Below are positions 26,174-34,989 of a stretch of DNA of 47,987 nt, piece by piece. The position numbers and the translations under genes were made by a program. The notes beneath the pieces are model-generated. The model searched no databases and had not been told where the DNA came from. It saw only the letters and a list, made by a program, of their open reading frames with translations. Within the stretch, counting starts at the first letter, position 1. Each line of letters opens with the position of its first letter. Origin of the DNA: Longimicrobium sp. (GTDB taxonomy: Bacteria > Gemmatimonadota > Gemmatimonadetes > Longimicrobiales > Longimicrobiaceae); the NCBI GenBank assembly GCA_036389795.1, contig DASVWD010000020.1, positions 1 to 47,987 on the forward strand. The letters run 5' to 3'.

Positions 26174-26206
26174 GGCGGGACGGGATGAGGGGGTGGGATC
26201 GCGCCG

Positions 26207-26414
26207 GGCGGCTCAAGCCGCAGCAACAACGGCAGGAAGCCTCCTGCGGAGGCTGCGAGGCTGCCTGCCGTGCACCAGCGCTACCTCTGGTGCGGCAGTA
26301 ACGCTCCTGAACCTTCGTGGCGCCGCGCCGGCTGCACCGGGGCGGCGCCGCTGCGGTTGAAGCCTCGCAGGGTTTGCGAGGCTTCCTGCCGTTGTTGCCG
26401 CGGCTTCAGCCGCC
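26207..26414. repeat. Fold-back element with 37-bp arms
   Basis: Arms at 26207-26243 and 26378-26414 match in about 35 of 37 positions (GGCGGCTCAAGCCGC, CAACAACGGCAGGAAGCC). A GTTGAAGCCTCGCAGGG hairpin lies inside the right half. The element is about 208 bp long with no coding capacity. Confidence 0.8.
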
Positions 26415-26447
26415 CGCAACCCCGCGAGGGCGGCCCCAGGCGAAAAC

Positions 26448-27899
26448 CTACTCGCGCACCACGCGCTTGACGAGGCCGGCGGGGAGCACGGACGACTCGT
26501 TCTCCACCTGGTTCAGGATCGCCAGCTCGGGGAGCGGGATCACCGAGGGATACTGGCGGTTGAACTCGGCCAGCGTCATCGACCGCGTGGTGCGCACCAC
26601 GTCCACCCGGTTGGGGCGCACGTTCAGCACCGCCGGGTCGCTCACCGCGGCGAAGCTGCCGATCACCCGGCGGAAGGCGGGCTCGTACTGCCCGAACCGC
26701 TGCGCCGGGGTGAAGGCGAGCACCTGGTACGTGCGGCCGCCGTACTCGATGAAGCCGGCCATTCCCGTGATCACCCCCTGCTGGGTCTGCGCCTGGAAGT
26801 ACGAGACCACGGCCGGGTTGCCGTTGATCGCCTGGCGCTGCGCCTGCCCGGGGCGGATCCCCTGCTGCGAGAGGAAGCGGCGCGCGGCGTCTTCGGCGTT
26901 GGCGCCCTGCGCCAGGGTGAGCTGGAGGACGGCGTCCTGCTGCGGGGCGAGCGCGTTGACCGACTGCGGGAGGTTCTGCGTGCGCCACCCCTGCGGGAAG
27001 TCGATGCGGAAGCGCAGGTCCGGGTGCAGGAACACGCCGTTCTGGAAGTAGCCCTGCCGCGGGTTCTCGCCGTAGAGCAGCCCGTCGATGCGGTTCAGGT
27101 ACTCCTCGCGCCGCAGCGCCAGCGGCCTGCGCGTGACCGTGTCGGCGCGCGCCTGGGCGGCGCGGATGCGCTCGGGCTCGGCCGGGTGGCTGGCGAGCCA
27201 CGACGGGAGCTGGCTCCGCCCCGACGCCTCGCCGATGCGCATGAGGGTGGCGAAGATGTCGTCCATCTCGCCCACGTCGTAGCTCTCGCGGAGCGCGTAG
27301 CGGAAGCCCAGCTCGTCGGCCTGCCGCTCGGCGTCGCGGCCGTAGCGCAGGAAGAGGAGCTGCATCCCGGTCTGCGCCAGCCCGCCGAAGGTCTGGGCGG
27401 CGCTGGGGAAGAAGATGGACCCCAGCCCCAGCCCGAGCTGCGCGAGCTGGGCGCGGCTGAGCTGGGTGACGGAGTGGCGCGCGGTGACGTGCCCGATCTC
27501 GTGCCCCAGCACCGCGGCCAGCTCGGCCTCGGAGTCCATCAGGTCCATCATCCCGCGGGTGACGAAGATGTACCCGCCGGGGAGCGCGAAGGCGTTGGGG
27601 GTGGGGTCTTCGACCACGCGGAAGGTCCAGGGGAGGTTGGGGCGCTCCGACCCGCGCGCCAGCTCCTCGCCCACGCGCTGCACGTACTGCTGGAGCGCCT
27701 GGTTCTCCACCAGCCCCAGCTGCTGCGCCACCTCCTGCGAGGCCTGCTGCCCCAGCTGGATCTCCTGCGCCTCGGAGATCAGCGCGAGCTGCCGCTGCCC
27801 CGTCACCGGGTTGGTGGCGCACCCCGCCGCCAGCGCGCACACCGCGGCCGCCGCCGCGCACGCCGCCGCCCGCCCGCGAAACGTCGCTCTCCCGGCCAT
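26448..27899 (-). CDS. M48 family metalloprotease lipoprotein
   Basis: This 483-aa exported lipoprotein (lipobox ALAAGC near residue 27) is a zinc peptidase of the M48 family. The active site is HEIGH in AAVLGHEIGHVTARHS. The third ligand Glu is in RDAERQADELG. It resembles BepA/YcaL-type periplasmic proteases that handle outer-membrane proteins. A C-terminal region of about 220 residues (LRFRIDFPQGWRTQNLP onward) has no recognised motif, followed by a segment ending LPAGLVKRVVRE that may bind substrate. GGGAGGGG lies just before the ATG. It is a single-gene unit surrounded by repeats. Confidence 0.9.
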   Translation of the reverse strand: MAGRATFRGRAAACAAAAAVCALAAGCATNPVTGQRQLALISEAQEIQLGQQASQEVAQQLGLVENQALQQYVQRVGEELARGSERPNLPWTFRVVEDPTPNAFALPGGYIFVTRGMMDLMDSEAELAAVLGHEIGHVTARHSVTQLSRAQLAQLGLGLGSIFFPSAAQTFGGLAQTGMQLLFLRYGRDAERQADELGFRYALRESYDVGEMDDIFATLMRIGEASGRSQLPSWLASHPAEPERIRAAQARADTVTRRPLALRREEYLNRIDGLLYGENPRQGYFQNGVFLHPDLRFRIDFPQGWRTQNLPQSVNALAPQQDAVLQLTLAQGANAEDAARRFLSQQGIRPGQAQRQAINGNPAVVSYFQAQTQQGVITGMAGFIEYGGRTYQVLAFTPAQRFGQYEPAFRRVIGSFAAVSDPAVLNVRPNRVDVVRTTRSMTLAEFNRQYPSVIPLPELAILNQVENESSVLPAGLVKRVVRE

Positions 27900-28222
27900 C
27901 TTCCCCTCCCTGCAAGCGCTCCCGTTCTCGGTCAGCTGGGACGGAGGGGCAAGAAGCACACCTTGCGGCGGCGAGCTCCCGCGCAGGGCCCTCTCCCTGG
28001 CGCCTGAGGCGCCTGTCCCTCCCCCAAAACAGCCTGGGGGAGGGACTTCGGCGCTTCGCGCGACGAAACCGGCCGCGGAGGAGAATGGGGTGCGCCGTTG
28101 AAGCCTCGCGGGGTTCGCGAGGCTTTCCGTGGTTCCAGCGAGTGTCTTCAGGCACTCGCGATCGCGGGCGGAAGAGGAGCCGGACGCGGCCTCTCCCCGC
28201 CCGGCGCGGCCCGGCGCCCGAC
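27900..28222. repeat. Repeat-filled gap, 323 bp
   Basis: It holds a CCCTCCCCC/GGCGCCTGAGGCGCC element (about 27985-28080, inverted relative to 7372-7441) and the 62-bp repeat copy 2 (28097-28158). I see no gene. Confidence 0.7.
28097..28158. repeat. 62-bp dispersed repeat, copy 2
   Basis: Same orientation and nearly the same sequence as 9802-9863. Confidence 0.8.
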
Positions 28223-29359
28223 TCACGCGGCCGCGGCGCCGCGGCCGGGCGTGGCCCACTGCCAGGCGCCGCCCTGGTGCAGCGCGGCGTAGACGTCGTC
28301 GCGCAGCGCGTTGGCCTCGTCGCGGGTGAGCGCGCGCGCCAGGTCGCGGATCACCACGCGCACCAGCACGTTCTTCTGGCCGGGGCCGATGCCGATGCGA
28401 TCGCGGGCGGCCGGCGGCAGCCGGTCGTACGGCGTCTCCGAGAGCACCTCCACCGCCTCCAGGCTCTCGGCGCGCGGGCCCAGCGCCGTCCGCACGCGGT
28501 CGCCCACCTCCTCGGGCGTGACGTCGGCGGGGAGCGCCACCGACAGGTCGCGGCGGACGGGCGGCTGGCGCGAGACGGGGCGGTACGGCTCCAGGTCCAG
28601 CATCTGCCCGGCGACGCGCGGGTCGTCGGCGCGCAGCAGGCGGATGTCGTCGATCCCCTTCCGCAGCATCAGCAGGCGGTCGAGCCCCAGCCCCATCGCC
28701 AGGCCCGTGTAGCGCCCCGGGAGCCCCGACTCGCGCAGGATGGCCGGGAGAGCCAGCCCGCACTCGCCGATCTCCACCCAGGCGCCGCCCGCGCGCGCCT
28801 CGATCTCCACCCCGTCCACCGTGTAGGGGTGCGGCGACGCCTTGCAGCGGACCTCGGCGCCGGGGAGGAGGGCGGCCGCCACGGCGCCGATCATCTCGCC
28901 GAGGTCGACCGGGCCCAGCGGCCGCGCGGCGATGCGCCAGAGGTCCAGCTGGTGCGGCTCGCCGGTGTGCAGGCGGTCGATCTGGTCGCGCCGGTACACC
29001 AGGCCGGGGCAGGCCACCAGCAGGTCGGCGGGCGCCTCGGCGGCCGCCCGGCGCAGGGCGGCCGGCACCATGGCGCTGGTGTGGGTGCGCAGCAGCGTGG
29101 CCTCGCTCACGTAGCGCGTGTAGCGGGCGTCGCGCGAGGCGCCGTCGGGCGGGAAATGCAGCCGGTCGTAGTTGTCGGCGATGGTGACCACGGGGTGGGC
29201 GCGGTGCACGCGGACGGCGCACCCCCAGGCCCGGGCGAGCGCGGCGGTGGCGCGCTCCACCAGCAGCTGCAGGGCGTGCGGGCCGTGCGAGGGGTCGGTC
29301 AGGTCGCGGAGCCGCAGGGCGCGCTCAAGCGCCTCGGCAGACAGGAGCGTGGGACGCAT
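28223..29359 (-). CDS. PheS-like class II ligase with FDX-ACB domain
   Basis: This is a 378-aa single-chain protein. The class II catalytic core resembles the PheRS alpha chain: RCKASPHPYTVDGVEIE with GAWVEIGECGLA (motif 2), and GLAMGLGLDRLLMLRKGIDDIR (motif 3). A C-terminal anticodon-binding-like FDX-ACB domain follows (RRDLSVALPADVTPEEV, QKNVLVRVVIRDLARALT). The N-terminal tRNA-binding coiled coil of bacterial PheS is missing, so the layout is closer to mitochondrial PheRS. Such stand-alone PheS relatives occur alongside normal pheST, and their substrate is unknown. GAGAGGAAAT precedes the ATG, and a terminator sits in the leader. Confidence 0.82.
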   Translation of the reverse strand: MRPTLLSAEALERALRLRDLTDPSHGPHALQLLVERATAALARAWGCAVRVHRAHPVVTIADNYDRLHFPPDGASRDARYTRYVSEATLLRTHTSAMVPAALRRAAAEAPADLLVACPGLVYRRDQIDRLHTGEPHQLDLWRIAARPLGPVDLGEMIGAVAAALLPGAEVRCKASPHPYTVDGVEIEARAGGAWVEIGECGLALPAILRESGLPGRYTGLAMGLGLDRLLMLRKGIDDIRLLRADDPRVAGQMLDLEPYRPVSRQPPVRRDLSVALPADVTPEEVGDRVRTALGPRAESLEAVEVLSETPYDRLPPAARDRIGIGPGQKNVLVRVVIRDLARALTRDEANALRDDVYAALHQGGAWQWATPGRGAAAA

Positions 29360-29390
29360 GGTATTTCCTCTCCGGGAATCGCGTGGACGG

Positions 29391-29413
29391 CCCGGCGGAA
29401 GCGTTCCGCCGGG
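29391..29413 (-). promoter_or_regulatory. Second leader hairpin before the PheS-like gene
   Basis: A 10-bp perfect stem CCCGGCGGAA/TTCCGCCGGG with a 3-nt loop lies between the terminator-like hairpin and the ribosome binding site. Confidence 0.45.
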
Positions 29414-29426
29414 CGACGGGCAAACG

Positions 29427-29460
29427 AAAACGCCCCCCGGGCCCGGAGGCCGGGGGGCGT
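29427..29460 (-). terminator. Intrinsic terminator in the leader of the PheS-like gene
   Basis: On the minus strand an 11-bp stem ACGCCCCCCGG/CCGGGGGGCGT is followed by TTTTCGTTT, about 70 nt before the ATG. It could be an attenuator of the ligase gene or the distant terminator of the upstream receiver operon. Confidence 0.65.
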
Positions 29461-29945
29461 GCCCGTGGAGCACGCCGGAGAGGAGCGGCCGCGCCGCTAC
29501 CGCGTACGCACGCGCGCCTCCCGCCACCCGGCCGGGGCCCGGGGGCGGCTAAATCGACGGAGGCTGCGGACGCGGCGGACGCTCATGGCAAGTCGGAGTC
29601 GGACGTTCGGGACATCTTCCCGAAGCTAGAGGAAACGCCCGGCCGGTGTCAACCCGCTGGCGCGCGCACCTCCGCCGGGAAGAGGCGCCGGTCGCGCGCC
29701 AGCTTCGGTTCCGGCTGGACGCGACGTGCCCGAGGGCGGCGAAGCAGCCCTGCGACAGCGGGCGGGGGGCGCAGGCGGTCGTGGCGGAGACTGCCCCGTG
29801 GATCGGCCGGGTTCGCGCGCGGGAGACACCAGGCGGCGGTCGCCTCCGGCCGGCGGAGGAAGCCGTCCAGCGAGGCCGGGCAGCCGGGCTCCCGGCGAAG
29901 GAGGGCGCGCGGCATTCTCCTCCCGGGAACGAGGGCGACGGCGGC

Positions 29946-30329
29946 TCAGCGCGCCGCGATGTACCCCGGCAGCGCGCGGAGGAGGGCCTGGGTGTCGACG
30001 GGCTTGACCAGGTAGGCGGCGCCGCCGGCGGCCAGGAGGGCGGCGCGCTCGGCGTCGTCGTCGCGGCCGGTGAGGGCGACCACGGGGACGGCGGCGGTTT
30101 CGGGAGAGGACTTGAGGCGGCGGGCCACGTCGACCCCGCTCATGTCGGGGAGGCCCAGGTCCAGCAGCACCAGGTCGGGGGGGCGCTCGGCGGCCAGGCG
30201 CACGGCCTCGGCGCCGGTGGGGGCGGCGGCCACCGCGTAGCCGCTCTCTTCCAGCAGGATGGTGAACGCCGCGCGGACGGCGTCGCTGTCCTCCACCAGC
30301 AGCACCAGCGGCCGGCCCGGCTCCGTCAC
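29946..30329 (-). CDS. Single-domain response regulator
   Basis: This 127-aa stand-alone receiver has the acidic pair VEDSD, phosphoacceptor Asp in [14 protein letters not shown], Thr in [10 protein letters not shown] and Lys in YLVKPVD. There is no output domain. The GTG start overlaps the TGA of the histidine kinase gene (GTGA), so translation is coupled. The kinase is the obvious phosphodonor. It probably acts through protein contact or as a phosphate sink. Confidence 0.88.
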   Translation of the reverse strand: MTEPGRPLVLLVEDSDAVRAAFTILLEESGYAVAAAPTGAEAVRLAAERPPDLVLLDLGLPDMSGVDVARRLKSSPETAAVPVVALTGRDDDAERAALLAAGGAAYLVKPVDTQALLRALPGYIAAR

Positions 30330-31354
30330 GCCGGCTCGCCCGCCTCCGCGGCCACCTCGGCGCCGGCCGGCTCGCCCGCGCCGCCGTTCACCTCCACGGT
30401 GGGGAGCGTGAAGTAGAAGCGGCTCCCCCGGCCCAGCTCGCTCTCCACCCAGATCCGCCCGCCGTGCAGCCGCACGAACTGCCGCGCGATGGCGAGGCCC
30501 AGCCCGGTGCCGTGGTGGATGCGGGCGCGGCTGGCGTCCACCTGGGCGAACTCCTGGAAGATCAGCTCGTGGTGCGCGGGGTCGATGCCGATCCCCGTGT
30601 CCTCCACCCCCACCTCCAGCCACCCCTGGCCGCCCGGCGAGCGGCGGGCCACCACGTGCACGCTGCCGCCGTCGGGGGTGAAGTCGATGGCGTTGCCCAG
30701 CAGGTTGCCCAGCACGTGCGCCACCTTGTCGCGGTCGGCGCGCACGAGCGGCAGCCCGGGGTCGAGGTCGGCGGCGAAGCCCAGGCCCTTGCGCTCGATC
30801 AGCGAGGCGTTCATCTCGTGCACCGAGCGCACCACCTCGCCGATGGCGAACTCGGAGGGCTGCAGGTTGATGGCCTGGGCGTTGGTGCGGGCGTAGGTGA
30901 GGATCTCCTCGATCATCCCCAGCAGCTGCCGGCACGAGCCGATCATCGACTCGATGGCGTCCCTCTGGCGCGGGGTGATCTCGCCCAGCAGCCCGTCGCG
31001 CAGCACCTCGCCGTAGGTGACGATTGCCGTGAGCGGGGTGCGCAGCTCGTGGGAGACGTTGGTGAGGAACTGGCTCTTTGCGACGTCGAGGTTGCGCAGC
31101 TCCAGGATGTTGCGCTCCAGCTCCTCGATGCGCCGCCCCACCTCGCGCGAAGAGGGCGCGCCCGACACGGGTGCGCCCTCGGGCTCGACCACCAGGGAGG
31201 GTGCGCCGGCCGGCTCCGCCTTCGGCGGCTCCACCACCCGGAAGCCTTCCCGCACCAGCACCTCGCGGAGCCGGGCCTCGGCCTCCCGGCCGCCCTGTAC
31301 CCAAAGTCGAAGGTCGGACATCTCTTGGGCTGCGAGGGAACGGATGGAAGCCAC
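30326..31354 (-). CDS. Cytoplasmic histidine kinase
   Basis: This 342-aa kinase lacks membrane segments and a recognised sensor domain. Residues 1-100 are Pro/Glu-rich, ending in a coiled coil ([20 protein letters not shown]). HisKA has H-box [12 protein letters not shown]. HATPase_c has [25 protein letters not shown] and HGTGLGLAI. The GTG start at 31354 lies 3 nt after the stop of the ABC exporter gene, giving an ABC-kinase-receiver operon. An internal ATG at 31321 is an alternative start. The tight coupling suggests it monitors or controls the exporter, but that is inference. Confidence 0.9.
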   Translation of the reverse strand: MASIRSLAAQEMSDLRLWVQGGREAEARLREVLVREGFRVVEPPKAEPAGAPSLVVEPEGAPVSGAPSSREVGRRIEELERNILELRNLDVAKSQFLTNVSHELRTPLTAIVTYGEVLRDGLLGEITPRQRDAIESMIGSCRQLLGMIEEILTYARTNAQAINLQPSEFAIGEVVRSVHEMNASLIERKGLGFAADLDPGLPLVRADRDKVAHVLGNLLGNAIDFTPDGGSVHVVARRSPGGQGWLEVGVEDTGIGIDPAHHELIFQEFAQVDASRARIHHGTGLGLAIARQFVRLHGGRIWVESELGRGSRFYFTLPTVEVNGGAGEPAGAEVAAEAGEPA

Positions 31355-31357
31355 AAT

Positions 31358-33145
31358 CTAGACCCCGCCCGGGGAGGCGGCAAGGAGATCGTCCCCTTCC
31401 ACCTCTTCGGCCAGGAGCTGCCTGCGCTGCAGCGCCGCGTACACCCCGCCCAGGCGCAGCAGCTCCTCGTGCGTGCCTCGCTCCGCCACCCGCCCGTCGT
31501 CCAGCACCAGGATCAGGTCGGCGTGCATCACCGCCGTCACCCGGTGGCTCACGATCACGCTGGTGCGGCCCCTCAGCACGTCCCTGAGGCCTTCCAGGAT
31601 CTCGTGCTCGGTGTGCGTGTCCACCGCCGAGAGCGCGTCGTCGAGCACCAGGACCTCCGCGTCGCGGGCGAGGGCGCGGGCGAGCGCCGCCCGCTGCTTC
31701 TGCCCGCCGCTCAGGTTGATCCCCCGCTCTCCCAGCAGGGTGTCGTAGCCGCCGGGGAACTCGCTCACCGTGGCGTCCAGCCGCGCCACCTTGGCGGCGT
31801 CGCGGATGCGCGCCAGCCGCTCGCCCTCGTCCGCCTCGTCGAACCCCAGCGCCAGGTTGTCGGCGATGGTGGTGGAGAAGAGGAAGGTGTCCTGCGGCAC
31901 CACCGCGATGGCGCTCCTGAGCCGCTCCAGCTCCCACTCGGGGAGCGGCACGCCGTCGAGCCGCACCTCGCCTTCGGTGGGGTCGTAGAGCCGCACCAGC
32001 AGGGCGGCCAGCGTCGACTTCCCGCTCCCGGTGGGGCCGACCACGGCCACGGTGGAGCCCGCGGGGATGGTGAGCGAGACGCCGCTGAGCACCCGGCGCT
32101 CGGTGCCGGGGTAGCGGAAGGAGACGTCGCGGAACTCGACCTCGCCCCTGACGAGCGCGGGGGTGCGCGGGTCACGCGGCGAGACGATGGCCGGCTCCGC
32201 CTGGAGCACGCGCGAGACGCGGCCCATGGAGGCGGCGCCGCGCTGGAAGAGGTTCACCACCCACCCCAGCGCGATCATCGGCCACATGAGCTGGGCCAGG
32301 TACATCAGGAAGCCCACCAGCTCGCCGTCGCTGAGCGCGCCGCGCATGATGGCGCGCCCGCCGATGCCGAGCGCCACGGCCGTCGCCACGCCGCCCAGGA
32401 GCCCCAGGAGCGGGTAGAAGAAGCCCGACGTCCGGGCCAGGTCGACGTTGCGGTCCATGTACTCGCGCGAGAGGGCGCGGAAGCGGCGGGTCTGGTCGTC
32501 TTCCTGGCGGTAGGCCTTGACGATGCGCTGCCCGGCCAGGTTCTCCTGCGCGAAGGTGGAGACCATGCCGAGCTGGTCCTGGATCTTCTCGAAGCGGCGG
32601 TGGATGAGGTTGCCGAAGGCGATGGTGACGGGGGGCAGCGCCACCAGCGGCAGGAGCGACCACAGCGTCATCCACGGGTCGATGAGCGCCATGCGCACGG
32701 CGGCCATGGTGCCGAAGACCACGGTGTGCACCAGGTACATGTACGCGGGCCCCGCCACCATGCGCACGGCCTGGATGTCGTTGGTGGCGCGGCTCATGAC
32801 CTCGCCCGTGGGGTGCTGCGCGTAGAACGAGGCGTCCAGCCGCATCAGGTGGGCGAAGAAGTCGTCGCGCAGGTCGGTCTCCACCCGGCGCGAGACGCCG
32901 TTCAGGATCTCGCGCATCCCGTAGCGCGCGGCGCCGCCCAGCACGGCGAAGAGCACCGAGAGCGCGGCGTAGCGGAAGACGAGCTCGCGGCCGACGCCCG
33001 CGCGCCCGAGCGCGTCGACGCCGTCCATCACGAACTCGACGCTGGCGACGCCCGCCGCGCCGGAGGCTACCACCATCACCAGCCCCCAGGAGATCGGCCG
33101 GCGGTAGCGGGCCAGGTAGGGGAGGAGCGCCTTCAGGTTCTTCAT
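31358..33145 (-). CDS. ABC exporter, fused membrane and ATPase domains
   Basis: This 595-aa half-transporter of the MsbA/multidrug type would act as a homodimer in the inner membrane. The transmembrane domain (about 1-320) includes the family segment FFAHLMRLDASFYAQHPTGE. The ATPase domain (about 345-580) has Walker A VVGPTGSGKST, Q-loop VVPQDTFLF, signature INLSGGQKQR, Walker B VLVLDDALSAVD and H-loop VIVSHR. All catalytic residues are present. The substrate (lipid, drug or peptide) cannot be decided. It is first in an operon with a kinase and a receiver. Confidence 0.93.
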   Translation of the reverse strand: MKNLKALLPYLARYRRPISWGLVMVVASGAAGVASVEFVMDGVDALGRAGVGRELVFRYAALSVLFAVLGGAARYGMREILNGVSRRVETDLRDDFFAHLMRLDASFYAQHPTGEVMSRATNDIQAVRMVAGPAYMYLVHTVVFGTMAAVRMALIDPWMTLWSLLPLVALPPVTIAFGNLIHRRFEKIQDQLGMVSTFAQENLAGQRIVKAYRQEDDQTRRFRALSREYMDRNVDLARTSGFFYPLLGLLGGVATAVALGIGGRAIMRGALSDGELVGFLMYLAQLMWPMIALGWVVNLFQRGAASMGRVSRVLQAEPAIVSPRDPRTPALVRGEVEFRDVSFRYPGTERRVLSGVSLTIPAGSTVAVVGPTGSGKSTLAALLVRLYDPTEGEVRLDGVPLPEWELERLRSAIAVVPQDTFLFSTTIADNLALGFDEADEGERLARIRDAAKVARLDATVSEFPGGYDTLLGERGINLSGGQKQRAALARALARDAEVLVLDDALSAVDTHTEHEILEGLRDVLRGRTSVIVSHRVTAVMHADLILVLDDGRVAERGTHEELLRLGGVYAALQRRQLLAEEVEGDDLLAASPGGV

Positions 33146-33184
33146 TCCGAATCCGGTCGAACAGTGAACGAATTCAACTCGACG

Positions 33185-33228
33185 GATGTCATCCCGAGAG
33201 GGGCGGTAGCGACCCGAGGGATCTACTC
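33185..33228 (+). repeat. GATGTCATCC...GGATCTACTC element
   Basis: A short dispersed element runs from GATGTCATCCCGAG to GAGGGATCTACTC in the divergent spacer between the ABC exporter and a lipoprotein gene. Related copies lie at 251-322, 42731-42802 and 45009-45052. Confidence 0.75.
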
Positions 33229-33429
33229 GATCTTTCTGGTGGACGGCGAGTGGAGCAAAATGCCTGACGCCACCCTCGCATCGCCCGCCGTTCGTCCGGC
33301 TGTGTACCACCACCGCGCAGGCACGGGCGTTGCCCCCTCCCAGCCGGGCCGGACCGGGGGAGGGGGAGCCGGACGATAACCCCCCGGACGTCCGTTCTTC
33401 AAGCCACCACGCCAAATCGGAGCAGTCCC

Positions 33430-34317
33430 ATGACCAGGCGCACGCTCGCGGCGGCCCTGCTGCTGTCGCTTCCCCTGTCCTCCCTGCTGGTCGCCTGCGG
33501 GGGCGACGCGGGGGACACTTCCGCCCGCCGGGCGATCGAGAACGAGGCGCTGGAGCGCGACCTGAACCTGGCGCTCCAGGCCGACTCGCAGCCGGCGCCC
33601 GCGCTCCAGGACGTGCCCGTGGCCGACGAGCCCGCGCCCAAGCTGCCGGCGTTCGTGCCGCCCCCGGCGCCGGAGCCCAGGCGCCAGGCGCCCACCGTGC
33701 GCCGCCGCGAGGAGCCGCGCCGCGTCGAGCGCCCGGCGCCGGCCCCCGCGCCCGAGCCGGAGCCGGCGCGCCCGGCGGAGCCCGAGGCGCCGCGGTACGC
33801 GACGCGCACGGCCGCCGCGGGGCAGACCTTCGCGGTGCGGATCGACGAGGAGATCAGCGCGCTGGAGGACGGCGCCGGCTCCACCTTCACCGCCACGCTC
33901 AGCGACGGGCTGACGGACGAGCTGGGGCGCGTGGTGATCCCCGCGGGCGCCACGGTGCGCGGGCGCGTGGTGAGCACGGAGGGCGGCCAACTGGCGCTGG
34001 ACTTCACCTCGATCTCGCACGAGGGCGAGAGCCACCCGATCCGCGCTACGGTGGTGGGTGCGCCGACGGTGCGCCGCGTGAACCGCACCAGCGGCGGCGA
34101 GACGGCGGCGAAGGTGGCCGGCGGCGGGGCGGTGGGCGCGGTGCTGGGCCGCGTGCTCGGCGGCGACCGCGGCTCGACGCTGGCGGGCGCGGCGATCGGC
34201 GCGGCGGCGGGCACGGGCGTCGCCATCGCCACCGCCAAGGTGGACCGCGTGATCGACGCCGGCTCCACGGCCACCATCCGCCTGGACGGCCCGGTGTCGG
34301 TGCGGCGCGAGCAGTAG
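33430..34317 (+). CDS. Lipoprotein with glycine-zipper C-terminus
   Basis: This 295-aa exported lipoprotein has lipobox LLVAC near residue 23. Residues 50-125 are a Pro/Ala/Arg-rich spacer (PAPAPAPEPEP). A conserved-looking domain follows at about 130-215 (FAVRIDEEISALEDGAGSTF, VVIPAGATVRGRVV), resembling the TrbI/VirB10-like pattern in which a pore or coat protein is described by 'ATLxxxL..pdG..viPaGs.v'. A glycine zipper (GGGAVGAVLGRVLGGD, AGAAIGAAAGTGVAIA) then suggests membrane insertion. The function is unknown. A strong terminator follows. Confidence 0.75.
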   Translation: MTRRTLAAALLLSLPLSSLLVACGGDAGDTSARRAIENEALERDLNLALQADSQPAPALQDVPVADEPAPKLPAFVPPPAPEPRRQAPTVRRREEPRRVERPAPAPAPEPEPARPAEPEAPRYATRTAAAGQTFAVRIDEEISALEDGAGSTFTATLSDGLTDELGRVVIPAGATVRGRVVSTEGGQLALDFTSISHEGESHPIRATVVGAPTVRRVNRTSGGETAAKVAGGGAVGAVLGRVLGGDRGSTLAGAAIGAAAGTGVAIATAKVDRVIDAGSTATIRLDGPVSVRREQ

Positions 34318-34336
34318 CCGCGGGCAGAAGAGAGAC

Positions 34337-34373
34337 GGAGCGCCCCCGCCGGGTTCGCCGGCGGGGGCGCTCC
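34337..34373 (+). terminator. Strong hairpin after the glycine-zipper lipoprotein
   Basis: A 16-bp perfect stem (GGAGCGCCCCCGCCGG and complement) with a GTTCG loop lies 20 nt after the stop. It also faces the end of the minus-strand PIN gene at 34390. Confidence 0.7.
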
Positions 34374-34389
34374 GCTATCGTAATCCCGA

Positions 34390-34989
34390 TCAGCGGCTCT
34401 CGATGAAGCCCAGGCCATCGCTGAACCTCGTCAGCAGCCTGCAGCCGTGGCCGGCGAGCTGGCCGCGGATCCGGGGCTTGTAGAAGTCGCGCGTGTTCTT
34501 GGTGAGAAAGCACTTGTCGCCCGTTTCCGCCGCCGCCAGGTGCCGGAGAACCGATGCGTAGACGATGGCATCCTGCGGAGAAAGGCCGGTTTCGTGCTGC
34601 ACCGAGACCGCCGAGCGCGCCACTTCCGCATCGATGGGGATCAATTCCGCGACGTCGAGCGTCGTCTTGATCGCCTCGTCCAGGCGAGCCTTCTCCTCGT
34701 CTCTGCTCAACGTGAGCAGGGTGGCGACCGTCTGCATCTCCTGGACGGACTTCTCGTAGGGCTTCGATCTGCTGAGCTCCTCGAGCTCGTCGGCGAGCTG
34801 GCTGCTCACTTCCAACCGGCGCCGCGAGCGCCGGACCCAGCTTTCGTACGGCTCGCCGACACTGAATGCCGGAAGAAGCAGGCGGACGCGGCCGGCACGG
34901 GCCAGGTCCAGCAGTCGGTCGCACGCCTCGTGCTCGTCCCGGACCAGCGCGCGCTCCAGAACGAAGTTCGATTCCACGTAGACGATCAT
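34390..34989 (-). CDS. PIN-domain ribonuclease-like protein
   Basis: This 199-aa protein has the PIN fold with acidic positions in order: Glu5 in VYVESNFVLE (Glu replaces the usual Asp), Glu46 in SVGEPYESW, Asp in GLSPQDAIVYASV (about 139), and Asp/Asn in FLTKNTRDFYKP. PIN proteins are mostly Mg-dependent RNases and often toxins. Its ATG overlaps the stop of the upstream gene (ATGA), so the two are translated together. Base composition is lower in GC than the region. The partner is not a classic antitoxin, so the module type is open. Confidence 0.8.
   Translation of the reverse strand: MIVYVESNFVLERALVRDEHEACDRLLDLARAGRVRLLLPAFSVGEPYESWVRRSRRRLEVSSQLADELEELSRSKPYEKSVQEMQTVATLLTLSRDEEKARLDEAIKTTLDVAELIPIDAEVARSAVSVQHETGLSPQDAIVYASVLRHLAAAETGDKCFLTKNTRDFYKPRIRGQLAGHGCRLLTRFSDGLGFIESR

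Larger units (their letters stand above)
29360..29945. other. Leader of the PheS-like gene and featureless GC-rich spacer
   Basis: 29360-29470 is the hairpin-bearing leader. 29470-29945 contains only arginine/proline-rich open frames on both strands without start signals, and I see nothing there. A possible 29-codon leader frame starts at 29586 on the minus strand (MSVRRVRSLRRFSRP), but no Shine-Dalgarno supports it. Confidence 0.4.

Noticed and set aside
29649-29915. Minus-strand 88-codon frame between the receiver and PheS-like genes
   Set aside because: It is Arg/Pro-rich throughout with no ribosome binding site or recognisable motif.
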